Of a stretch of DNA of 17,625 bases, positions 6,880 to 13,354 are shown piece by piece (positions within the stretch are counted from its first letter, which is position 1; every line of letters starts with the position of its first letter). The translations under genes were made by a program, and so were the position numbers. The DNA lies in assembly GCA_035316885.1 (NCBI GenBank), contig DATHII010000066.1, positions 1-17,625 on the forward strand. The letters are read 5' to 3'. The notes beneath the pieces were generated by a model, which searched no databases, was not told where the DNA came from, and saw only the letters and a list, made by a program, of their open reading frames with translations. This DNA comes from DASRTE01 sp035316885. GTDB taxonomy: Bacteria > Actinomycetota > Actinomycetes > Jiangellales > Jiangellaceae.

Positions 6880-7399
6880 GTGCCCTACGAGGCCGGCGAG
6901 TCTGCTGTCATCGTGCCGCTGCCGTCAGTCGAGCCGCTGGTGTCGGGGTGGCGAGAGCGCTTCGACATCTCAGCCCGGCACGGCGTGCCCGCGCACGTCA
7001 CGGTGCTGTACCCGTTCCTGCACCAGAGCCGACTTGATCACGACGTGCTGGCCCAGCTCGGCGAGGTGTGCGCAGCGACGCCGGCACTGGAGGTCGCGTT
7101 TCCCCAGGCTGGCGCGATTCCCCCAGGTGCTCTACCTCCAACCGGAGCCGTCCGAGCCGTTCCGGCAGCTCACGGCCGCCGTCTTCGAGCGGTGGCCGGA
7201 GGCGCCGCCCTACCGTAGCGCCTACGTCGACGCCATCCCGCACCTCACCGTCGCGCACGACGTCGAGGAGGCGACTCTTGCCACCATCGAGCGCGAGGTG
7301 GCGCCCCAACTGCCGGTCCGGGCGTGGATCGAGGAGGCCTGGCTGTACGCGTATGACGGCGAGCGCTGGCACCCTCGCATCCGGCGGCCGTTCGGCTGA
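6880..7399 (+). pseudogene. 2'-5' RNA ligase / HxTx phosphoesterase-like protein, frameshifted
   Basis: Two adjacent frames together encode one protein of about 172 residues of the 2H phosphoesterase superfamily. The first part, from GTG 6880, reads VPYEAGESAVIVPLPSVEPL and contains the first motif HVTVLYPF. From about 7120 the next frame carries RFPQVLYLQPEPSEPF, then the second motif HLTVA, and ends at 7399. The switch is explained by one extra base in a homopolymer: the C5 run at 7120-7124 or the T3C4 run at 7099-7105. The members of this family act on 2',5' or cyclic phosphodiester bonds in RNA or nucleotides. The gene starts four bases after the uppS stop, so it would be the third gene of that operon. 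Two homopolymers make a sequencing error as likely as a real mutation. Confidence 0.8.
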
Positions 7400-7414
7400 A
7401 GCCCCTCAAGTCGA

Positions 7415-7424
7415 CATGATCATG
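7415..7424. repeat. CATGATCATG palindrome between convergent genes
   Basis: A perfect 10-base palindrome spans the stop codon of the minus-strand trmH gene, in the 20-base gap between convergent genes. Its surroundings (TGATCATGGGC) resemble the arm of the large inverted repeat at 16008-16058 (TGATCATCGGC). No T-run follows, so a terminator role is uncertain. Confidence 0.4.
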
Positions 7425-8241
7425 GGCGTTCGGCGCGGCGCTGGCGTGTCGCTTCGTAGAGGACCACGGAGGCGGCGCTGGCCGCGTTGAGCGAGCTGGC
7501 CGCTCCTGCGATCGGGACGCGGACGACGGCATCGCAGGCCTCGCGCCATGCGGCGCTCATTCCGGTGGCCTCGCGGCCGACGACCAGCAGCGTGGGACCC
7601 GTCAGCAGGTGGGTATCGACGTCGACCGAGCTGGTCTCGTCGCTGCCGACGACCTGTGCTCCGGCTCGTCGCGCCCACGCAACGACCTCCGCGGTCGAGC
7701 TGGCACGGACACACGGAACAGCGAACAGCGAGCCTGTGCTTGCGCGGACGACCTTGGGGTCGTAGACGTCGGCCCCGTGGCCTGTCACGACCACGCCGTG
7801 CCCGCCGAACGCGTCGAGCGACCGGACCAGCGTGCCGAGGTTTCCGGGGCTGGCCGGCCGGTCGAAGGCGATGGCCAGCAGGTCAGGCCCCACGGGTATG
7901 CGGTCCAGGCGGTCCGGCCGCATCGCGACCACGGCAACCAGCTCCGGCGGCTGGTCGGCCTTCTCGCCCAGCTCGCCGAGCAGCTCCGGCGCCATCGCCA
8001 CCCGTTCGGAGTCGACCTGTTCCAGCAGCCGCTGGGCCCATCGGGACCACGGTCCCTCCCGAGCATGCAGGAGCGCACGCACCGTCCAGCCGTGCTCAAC
8101 GGCCATCGTGATCGGTCGCACCCCCTGCACGATGAACTCGCCGGTGCGGTGACGCTTCGTCCGGTTCGTCAACAGGGCCAGCCACTGCTGGAAGCGGGCG
8201 TTCCGCGATGTGATGGTGCGCGCGGTAATCGTCGTGCCCAT
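7420..8241 (-). CDS. TrmH/SpoU family RNA methyltransferase
   Basis: A 273-residue SPOUT-class methyltransferase. Residues about 10-100 form the N-terminal substrate-binding part (FQQWLALLTN, then GEFIVQGVRPITMAVEHG). The C-terminal knot domain shows all three SpoU motifs: motif 1 FDRPASPGNLGTLVRSLDAF (126-145, with Asn134 and Arg140), motif 2 TLLVVGREATGMS (217-229, with Glu224), and motif 3 VPIAGAASSLNAASAAS (242-258). Such enzymes 2'-O-methylate rRNA or tRNA using S-adenosylmethionine; the target site here is unknown. ATG 8241 follows the znuB stop after one base, so it is the last gene of the zinc operon, probably translated by reinitiation. The longer upstream frame reads only the complement of the znuB tail codons and was rejected. 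Confidence 0.92.
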   Translation of the reverse strand: MGTTITARTITSRNARFQQWLALLTNRTKRHRTGEFIVQGVRPITMAVEHGWTVRALLHAREGPWSRWAQRLLEQVDSERVAMAPELLGELGEKADQPPELVAVVAMRPDRLDRIPVGPDLLAIAFDRPASPGNLGTLVRSLDAFGGHGVVVTGHGADVYDPKVVRASTGSLFAVPCVRASSTAEVVAWARRAGAQVVGSDETSSVDVDTHLLTGPTLLVVGREATGMSAAWREACDAVVRVPIAGAASSLNAASAASVVLYEATRQRRAERP

Positions 8242-8242
8242 G

Positions 8243-9238
8243 TCAGTGCTCGTCGTAGTGCTGCCCGTGCTGCGCGTGCAGGTGGCCGTCATGCAAGTAG
8301 TCGACGTGGTTGCCGTGGAGGACGCCGGGGTGGCCGCAGTCCGCGTCGTGGCGGTGACCGTGCTGCTCGGCGGTGACGTGGTCGCCGGCCAGCCGGGCGT
8401 CGCTCTCGGCGGGCTCCGGTACGGCCCGATGCCGCCACCGCCGGAGCATCGACCCCACCGGCCAAGCCAGCGCGAAACCCAGCAACGCGATCACCACGAT
8501 GCTGGCGCCGGGCGCGACGTCGACGTAGTAGGAGAAGACGACACCGGCCAGCGATGGCACGACGCCGAGGAGCAGCGCGAGCGCGAAGGTCGCGCGGAAG
8601 CCTCTGGTCAGCTGCTGGGCCGTTGCGACCGGAACCACCATCAACGCGCTGACCAACAGCAATCCGACCGTCCGCATCGCCACGGTGACTGTCACGGCCG
8701 CCATGACGGCGATGAGCAGGTTGTACGTGCGAACGGGCAGGCCGGCGACCCGGGCGAACTCCTCGTCCTGGCAGACGGCGAACAGTTGTGGCCGCAGGCC
8801 CGCCGCCACGACGAGTACGACGGCGACCAGCGCGACGATCACCCAGAGGTCGGACCCTGAGACGGTCGTGATCGACCCGAACAGGTACGTGTTGAGTGTC
8901 GCGGCGGTGCTGCCCGCGAGGCCTACCAGGAGCACGCCTCCGGCGATGCCGCCGTAGAACAGCATCGCGAGGGCCACGTCGGCCGATGCGCGGCCACGCT
9001 GCCGCACGAGCTCGATCGCCACGGCGCCCAGCGTGGCCGCGATCACCGCGGTCCAGACCGGCGCCCAGCCCGTCAGCAGGCCGAGGGCGACGCCGGTGAG
9101 CGCGACGTGGCCGATGCCGTCGCCCATCAGCGCCAACCGGCGCTGGACCAGGTAGGTCCCGATCGCCGGTGCGGCCAGTCCGGTCAGCATCGCGGCGAGC
9201 AGGGCCCGCTGCATGAACTCGAGGGAGAGCAGGCTCAT
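8243..9238 (-). CDS. znuB: Zinc/manganese ABC transporter permease with His-rich tail
   Basis: A 331-residue ABC-3 family permease with about eight to nine membrane segments through residue 265, including GTYLVQRRLALMGDGIGHVA and the loop with the conserved GLPVRTYNLL, which contacts the ATPase. ABC-3 permeases form the membrane channel of high-affinity Zn2+ or Mn2+ importers. After the last helix there is an unusual 45-residue hydrophilic tail (287-331) with 13 histidines, including EQHGHRHDADCGH and HVDYLHDGHLHAQHG. Such a tail probably binds zinc in the cytoplasm. The ATG overlaps the znuC stop (ATGA) and the next gene starts one base after the stop. The symbol follows the zinc assignment, which rests on the His-rich segments and the Zur-like site. 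Confidence 0.92.
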   Translation of the reverse strand: MSLLSLEFMQRALLAAMLTGLAAPAIGTYLVQRRLALMGDGIGHVALTGVALGLLTGWAPVWTAVIAATLGAVAIELVRQRGRASADVALAMLFYGGIAGGVLLVGLAGSTAATLNTYLFGSITTVSGSDLWVIVALVAVVLVVAAGLRPQLFAVCQDEEFARVAGLPVRTYNLLIAVMAAVTVTVAMRTVGLLLVSALMVVPVATAQQLTRGFRATFALALLLGVVPSLAGVVFSYYVDVAPGASIVVIALLGFALAWPVGSMLRRWRHRAVPEPAESDARLAGDHVTAEQHGHRHDADCGHPGVLHGNHVDYLHDGHLHAQHGQHYDEH

Positions 9239-9987
9239 CCGAACAGCCCGGCCTCGTCGTCGTGCCCGTGTCCGTGGCCGTGCTCGCGCTCCGCGCCCAG
9301 TGCCGCGTGCGCCGCCAGCGGGCCGACCTGCGCGACGCGTCCACTGTCCAGCACGACGCCACGGTCGATGAGCGGAGCCAACGGGCCCATCTCGTGCAGC
9401 ACGAGGAGCACGGTGCGTCCCGAGGCGACGAATGTCCGAAGAGCCCGGGCGAACGCCTCCTGGCTGGAGCGGTCGATGCCGGCATTGGGTTCGTCGAGGA
9501 CCAGCAGGTCGGGGTGGCCGGCAGCGGCCCTCGCGATCAGCACGCGCTGCTGCTGACCCCCGGAGAGTTCGGCGACGCTCTCGTCGGCCCGGTCGCCCAG
9601 GGCGACCAGGTCGATGGCCTCCACGACGGCCTCGTGGTCGCGGCGGGTGGCTCTGCGGAACGGGCGCCGGTGTGCCAGGCGCCCGGAGGCGACGACCTCG
9701 CGCACCGTGGCGGGGACACCCCCCGCCGCCGTCGTGCGCTGCGGAACGTAGCCGACCCGGTGCCAGTCGCGGAACGCGCCGACGGGAGTGTCGAACAGCC
9801 GCACCTCCCCTGCCGTGACAGGTAGGAGCCCGACGGCCGCACGCACCAGCGTCGACTTGCCGGACCCGTTCGCGCCGAGCAGCGTCACGACCTCGCCCTG
9901 GCCGACCCGCAGGTCGACACCGTGCAGCACCGGACGGTCGCCGAGCGCGACCGTCGCGCCGCGGACGTCGACGACGGTAGGGGTCAC
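9235..9987 (-). CDS. znuC: Zinc ABC transporter ATP-binding protein
   Basis: A 250-residue ABC ATPase with Walker A GANGSGKST (38-46), Q-loop VGYVPQR (78-84), signature LSGGQQQR (141-148), Walker B LLVLDEP (161-167) and switch His in LLVLHEM (His198). It energises import through ZnuB. The protein ends with a short His-rich stretch, HGHGHGH (236-242), likely metal binding. The GTG start overlaps the znuA stop (GTGA) and its stop overlaps the znuB start (ATGA), so the three transporter genes are translationally coupled. Confidence 0.94.
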   Translation of the reverse strand: MTPTVVDVRGATVALGDRPVLHGVDLRVGQGEVVTLLGANGSGKSTLVRAAVGLLPVTAGEVRLFDTPVGAFRDWHRVGYVPQRTTAAGGVPATVREVVASGRLAHRRPFRRATRRDHEAVVEAIDLVALGDRADESVAELSGGQQQRVLIARAAAGHPDLLVLDEPNAGIDRSSQEAFARALRTFVASGRTVLLVLHEMGPLAPLIDRGVVLDSGRVAQVGPLAAHAALGAEREHGHGHGHDDEAGLFG

Positions 9988-10952
9988 GTGCAGCCGTTCG
10001 CCTCTTCCAGCGCGCCGAGGTTGGCCCGCATGAGCGTGAAGTAGTCCTCGTCCTCAGTCTCGTCGGTCAGGCCCTCGATCGGATCGAGAACCGCCGTGAC
10101 CACGCCGAGATCATCGGCCAGCGTTTCGGCGACCTTCGGGCTGACCAGCGTTTCGTAGAAGACCGTCGTCACACCCTCGTCGGCGATCACCTCCCGCACC
10201 TCGGCGAGGCGGGCCGGCGAGGGCTCGGCGTCGGGGGAGAGCGCGGAGATGCCGACCATCTCCAGACCGTACCGGTGGGCCAGGTAACCGAAGGCCTCGT
10301 GGGTGGTGACGAAGACGCTGCGCTCACACTGCGCCAGGCCGGTGCTGAACTCCTCGTCGAGAGCGACCAACTCCACGACGAGAGCGTCGGCCCGCTCCTG
10401 GAAGGCGTCGGCCGATTCGGGCACGACCTCCGCGAGGCCGTCGGCTACCGCTCCGGCGATCGTCGCCAGCAGCGTTGGGTCGAGCCAGACGTGCGGGTCG
10501 CCGGTCAAGTCGCCGTGGGCGTGGTCGTCGCCCTCGTGCTCATCGGCGTGCTCGTCCTCGGTCGCGTCGTCGTGCTCACCATGGTCCTCCAGGTCCTCCA
10601 GCGGCACGACCTCGGTGACCTCGACGCGCGCGTCGCCGGCGTTCTGGTCGACGGCTTCGTCTACCGACGGTTGGAACCCCTTCTCGTAGACCACCAGGTC
10701 GGCCTCCGCGATCTCGCCGACCTGGCGCGGGGTGAGCTCGAGATCGTGGGACTCGACGCCGGGGGGTGTCAGGTTGACGACACGCACGTCGCCGCCGCCG
10801 ACCCACTCGGCGACGAACGCCAACGGGTAGAAGGAGGCGGCCACCGTAGGAAGGTCGCCGCCGGTCGCGGCCTCGTCACCGCAACCGGCCAGCACCATCC
10901 CCAGAACCGCAGCGGACGTCGCCAGTCCCGTTCGCCGTGCCGTAAGCCTCAT
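9984..10952 (-). CDS. znuA: Zinc ABC transporter substrate-binding lipoprotein
   Basis: A 322-residue cluster A-I metal-binding lipoprotein. The N-terminus MRLTARRTGL followed by ATSAAVLGMVLAGC is a lipoprotein signal with lipidated Cys24. Probable zinc ligands are His69 (GVESHDLEL), His154 (DPHVWLDP) and His218 (TTHEAFGYL). The flexible loop at about 122-147 is rich in His, Asp and Glu (EDHGEHDDATEDEHADEHEG), typical of zinc rather than manganese binding proteins. It captures extracellular zinc for ZnuBC. The third in-frame ATG (10952) is chosen because a TTGACA/GAGAAT promoter would start transcription there and a Zur-like box covers the bases just upstream. An ATG at 10967 would add five residues and has only a weak AAGAAG upstream. 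Confidence 0.92.
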   Translation of the reverse strand: MRLTARRTGLATSAAVLGMVLAGCGDEAATGGDLPTVAASFYPLAFVAEWVGGGDVRVVNLTPPGVESHDLELTPRQVGEIAEADLVVYEKGFQPSVDEAVDQNAGDARVEVTEVVPLEDLEDHGEHDDATEDEHADEHEGDDHAHGDLTGDPHVWLDPTLLATIAGAVADGLAEVVPESADAFQERADALVVELVALDEEFSTGLAQCERSVFVTTHEAFGYLAHRYGLEMVGISALSPDAEPSPARLAEVREVIADEGVTTVFYETLVSPKVAETLADDLGVVTAVLDPIEGLTDETEDEDYFTLMRANLGALEEANGCT

Positions 10953-10989
10953 GAGAGCCATTCTCATCTTCTTTGAGAACGGCTGTCAA
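10952..10989 (-). promoter_or_regulatory. znuA promoter with Zur-box-like dyad
   Basis: On the minus strand TTGACA (10989-10984) is a perfect -35 element. GAGAAT (10965-10960), 18 bases later, is a plausible -10, giving a transcript start at about 10952-10953. The 15-base dyad at 10952-10966 (minus strand TGAGAATGGCTCTCA) matches the actinobacterial Zur-box form I recall (TGAAAATGATTTTCA) at 11 of 15 positions, with six-base arms ATGAGA/TCTCAT at 10951-10956 and 10962-10967. It overlaps the -10 and start site, where zinc-loaded Zur would block transcription. Confidence 0.75.
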
Positions 10990-11027
10990 TCTCGGATCTC
11001 ACGGGCCGACCCGTTAGGACGGTTGCG

Positions 11028-11861
11028 TCAGACGGCGAGGACGGCGACGCCGACACCCGCGACGAGAAGGCCGAGACCCTGGATCCGGCGCAGTCGTTCG
11101 GTGTAGACGATCCGGGCGAGCAGGACGGTTACGCTCGGGTACAGCGAGGTGATCACCGCCGACAGGCTGAGCAGGCCGGCCCGGGTGGCCAGCAGGTAGG
11201 ACAGGTTGCCAAGCGCGTCGAACAGCCCCGCCGGGATGGCCAGCCACAGAACAGCTCGGGTGCCGGACAGCGGGACGCGCAGTGCGAGGACGGCGACGAC
11301 CGCGACGGCGACCGCAGCGGCGCGTGATCCCACCAGCGGCCAGGCGCCGCTGTCCGGATCGGTGTGGCGGATCAGGATGAAGAACAGGCCGAAGCCGACG
11401 CCGGAAGCGACCGCCAGGACGGCGCCTCGACCCGCGCGAAGCCGCCCGGGGCGTTCGCCGCTCTCGAGGCTGACCATGGCGATGGCGGCAAGGCACAGGG
11501 CCACGCCGACGTAGACCAGTGGATCGAGGTACTCCCCGGTCGCCACCGCGTACCCGACCGGCACCATCGCCGAGGTCAGGGCGGAGACGGGGGCGACGAC
11601 GCTCATCGGCCCGGCAGCCAGCGCGCCGTACAGGATCGAGAGCCCGATTCCCGCGGCGAGCCCGGCGGTCGTTCCCCACGCCAACGCGGCCCAGGTCGGT
11701 GTTCCCGGCGTCGACATCGCCACCGCCATGAGCACCGCGAGACCGATCGGCGTGCTGACCAGCAGAACAGCGAACGGCGCCGCCCGGCGAGACGCCGACC
11801 CTCCCAGGAAGTCCCCGGACCCGTACAACGCTGCTGCTACGAGCGAGAAGAGGATCACCAT
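11028..11861 (-). CDS. EamA/DMT superfamily transporter
   Basis: A 277-residue drug/metabolite transporter with about ten hydrophobic helices in two homologous halves (about residues 1-130 and 145-277). Motifs include LYGSGDFLGGSASRRAAPF in helix 1, a segment ending YGALAAGPMSVVAPVSALTS in the first repeat, and LSLSAVITSLYPSVTVLLAR in the second. EamA proteins usually export amino acids, nucleosides or other small metabolites. Substrate is unknown. ATG 11861 is the natural start: TAGACT (minus strand 11875-11870) lies eight bases before it, consistent with a leaderless or nearly leaderless mRNA. It is divergent from the XRE-cupin regulator across 60-70 bases, a common pairing in which the regulator controls the exporter. 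Confidence 0.9.
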   Translation of the reverse strand: MVILFSLVAAALYGSGDFLGGSASRRAAPFAVLLVSTPIGLAVLMAVAMSTPGTPTWAALAWGTTAGLAAGIGLSILYGALAAGPMSVVAPVSALTSAMVPVGYAVATGEYLDPLVYVGVALCLAAIAMVSLESGERPGRLRAGRGAVLAVASGVGFGLFFILIRHTDPDSGAWPLVGSRAAAVAVAVVAVLALRVPLSGTRAVLWLAIPAGLFDALGNLSYLLATRAGLLSLSAVITSLYPSVTVLLARIVYTERLRRIQGLGLLVAGVGVAVLAV

Positions 11862-11879
11862 GGACGGTCAGTCTATTGC

Positions 11880-11889
11880 ACTACGTAGT
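11880..11889. promoter_or_regulatory. ACTACGTAGT palindrome in the exporter/regulator divergent promoter
   Basis: A perfect 10-base palindrome lies just upstream of the -10 element of the exporter gene (TAGACT, minus strand 11875-11870) and within the presumed promoter region of the regulator on the other strand (TTGCAC at 11876-11881 is a possible -35). It is the best operator candidate for the XRE-cupin protein. Confidence 0.55.
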
Positions 11890-11930
11890 TCACTTTGTAA
11901 GACCAACCACAGCGTGAGACGATGCGCGGC

Positions 11931-12494
11931 ATGACCGACGTGCCGCGCGCGGTGGCGCTCAACGTGCGTTCGCACCGCGCCGCCCGCGGGTGGAGCCTCG
12001 ACACATTGGCTACCAGGTCGGGCGTGAGCAAGGGGGTGCTCGTGGCGCTGGAACAGGGCCGCGGGAATCCCAGCCTGGGCACCCTCATCCGGGTCGCCGA
12101 GTGCCTCGGGCTGCCCATCACACAGCTGGTCGAGGCAGGGGACACTCCCGCCGTACGTGTCGTGCCGGTCGAGCGGCAACTCACCTTGTGGCATGGCACG
12201 GCCGGCGGCACGGGCACGCTGCTGGCCAGCACCGATCCACCGCACGCGATCGAGTTGTGGCGCTGGGACCTCCGTCCGGGCGAGGTGCGTGAGTCGACCG
12301 CGCACGCCGCCGGTGTGCGTGAGCTGGTCAACGTCGAGTCCGGGATCCTCCGAATCACCGTGGACGACGACGTGCATCGGATACCCGAAGGGTCCAGTGC
12401 GGCCATGCCCGGCGACCGCAGGCACAGTTACGCGGCCGAAGGCCCGCAGGCGGCCCGGTTCGTGCTGGCCGTGCTCGTACCACCCGCGTCGTAG
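11931..12494 (+). CDS. XRE-family regulator with C-terminal cupin domain
   Basis: A 187-residue regulator. Residues about 5-66 are an XRE/Cro helix-turn-helix: ALNVRSHRAARGWSLDTLAT, then RSGVSKGVLVALEQGRGNPS, which is the usual signature of this group. Residues about 105-180 fold as a small cupin barrel (LWRWDLRPGEVRES, VRELVNVESGILRITVDD, IPEGSSAAMPGDRRHSY) that probably senses a small molecule. ATG 11931 is preferred to ATG 11922 because it gives the family's normal N-terminus; neither has a Shine-Dalgarno sequence. It is divergent from the EamA exporter and likely regulates it. Its 3' end is eight bases from the convergent DUF6703-like gene. Confidence 0.9.
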   Translation: MTDVPRAVALNVRSHRAARGWSLDTLATRSGVSKGVLVALEQGRGNPSLGTLIRVAECLGLPITQLVEAGDTPAVRVVPVERQLTLWHGTAGGTGTLLASTDPPHAIELWRWDLRPGEVRESTAHAAGVRELVNVESGILRITVDDDVHRIPEGSSAAMPGDRRHSYAAEGPQAARFVLAVLVPPAS

Positions 12495-12503
12495 CCCGCG
12501 GGT
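12482..12503. terminator. Small GC hairpin between convergent genes
   Basis: ACCCGCG (12482-12488) can pair with CGCGGGT (12497-12503), with an eight-base loop containing the stop codon of the XRE-cupin gene and touching the stop of the convergent gene. There is no T-run. It could reduce read-through in both directions but the evidence is only its position. Confidence 0.25.
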
Positions 12504-12913
12504 CAGATCAGTTCCGCAGCCTGGGCGACGACGACGGCGAGGAGCAGGACGACCACACCCGCCCGCACGATCCGGGCCCTGGGCTCCAGCTTCGGCCAGG
12601 CCAGCGTGAGCAGCCAGGCGAGGAACAGCACGACCAGGGCCAGCAGGGCCGGTCCCCACGGCGCCGGCGCGAGCAGACCACCGAGCAGCACGGCCGCGGG
12701 TACGAGCCCGACGAGCCACCGCGGTGCCCGGCTCAGCCGGGTGAGCACCGGCAGGCTGGTTCGTTCCAGTGCGCCCCGGAACCCCTGCGGTGCCGTCGGC
12801 GGGGCCGCCGCCGGCCGGCGACCGACGCCCGGCCTCGGCGCCCGCGACCGGGCCACCGGCGCGGCTGGTCGCCGGTTCGGCGCACGGCGGCGGCGACGAC
12901 GGTTGCTGGACAC
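12503..12913 (-). CDS. DUF6703-like small membrane protein
   Basis: A 136-residue protein with a very basic N-terminus (SSNRRRRRRAPNRRP, rich in Arg and Pro through about residue 45) followed by FRGALERTSLPVLTRLSRAP and two or three hydrophobic helices (WLVGLVPAAVLLGGLLAP, PALLALVVLFLAWLLTL, VVVLLLAVVVAQA). This layout matches the actinobacterial DUF6703 proteins as I remember them; no function is known. The GTG at 12913 was chosen because GAGGAG lies about five bases upstream; the frame extends further to 13273 but that part is antisense to the ABM gene. It is divergent from the ABM gene. Confidence 0.8.
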   Translation of the reverse strand: MSSNRRRRRRAPNRRPAAPVARSRAPRPGVGRRPAAAPPTAPQGFRGALERTSLPVLTRLSRAPRWLVGLVPAAVLLGGLLAPAPWGPALLALVVLFLAWLLTLAWPKLEPRARIVRAGVVVLLLAVVVAQAAELI

Positions 12914-12982
12914 AGTGCTCCTCGGGCGGTCCCTGGTCGTACGGTGGAACGCCACCATGGTCCCGCACCCACGAGGAGCGCA

Positions 12983-13354
12983 ATGCTCGCCGTCACCAGG
13001 TATCGCATCGACCCGACCGAGGCGGCGGCGTTCCTGGCTCAGGCGCGGGCGGCGCTGGCGGTGCTCGCAGACCGCCCCGGCTGGCGAACGGGCCACGTCG
13101 GGCGGGCCACCGACGACCCTGCGCTGTGGCTGCTCATCAGCGAGTGGGACGACGTCGGATCGTACCGGCGGGCACTGTCGGCCTACGAGGTCAAGGTGAC
13201 GGCGGTCCCGCTGCTTTCCCGGGCCATCGACGAGCCCACTGCGTTCGAGGTGCTGACCGACGCCGACGGCCACGGCTCTGCCCTGGCCGGCGACGCGGGT
13301 CTCGTCGGCGTGGGCGAGGCCGCGGCCCCTGTCGTCTCGACTGATCTCGACTGA
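12983..13354 (+). CDS. Antibiotic biosynthesis monooxygenase (ABM)-domain protein
   Basis: A 123-residue protein. Residues about 1-90 form a ferredoxin-like ABM fold: MLAVTRYRI, then a helix AAAFLAQARAALAVLADRPG, then WRTGHVGRATDDPALWLLIS with EWDDVGSYRRALSAYEVKVT. Members include heme-degrading and quinol monooxygenases, but many have no known reaction, and this one cannot be assigned. The C-terminal 30 residues are acidic and Ala/Gly-rich. ATG 12983 has GAGGAG four bases upstream; the longer frame from 12944 lacks this. Its stop overlaps the next gene's ATG by one base (TGATG), so the two are coupled. Confidence 0.85.
   Translation: MLAVTRYRIDPTEAAAFLAQARAALAVLADRPGWRTGHVGRATDDPALWLLISEWDDVGSYRRALSAYEVKVTAVPLLSRAIDEPTAFEVLTDADGHGSALAGDAGLVGVGEAAAPVVSTDLD

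Noticed and set aside
6872..7399. A single intact protein starting at GTG 6872, overlapping the uppS stop
   Set aside because: Its first 80 residues (Ser/Cys/Arg-rich) look like an out-of-frame translation; the family N-terminus with the first HxTx motif is in the neighbouring frame from 6880, so a frameshift explains the data better.
11868..12983. Minus-strand 371-codon frame over the XRE-cupin gene
   Set aside because: It is antisense to the clear helix-turn-helix and cupin protein and also crosses the DUF6703-like gene in another frame.
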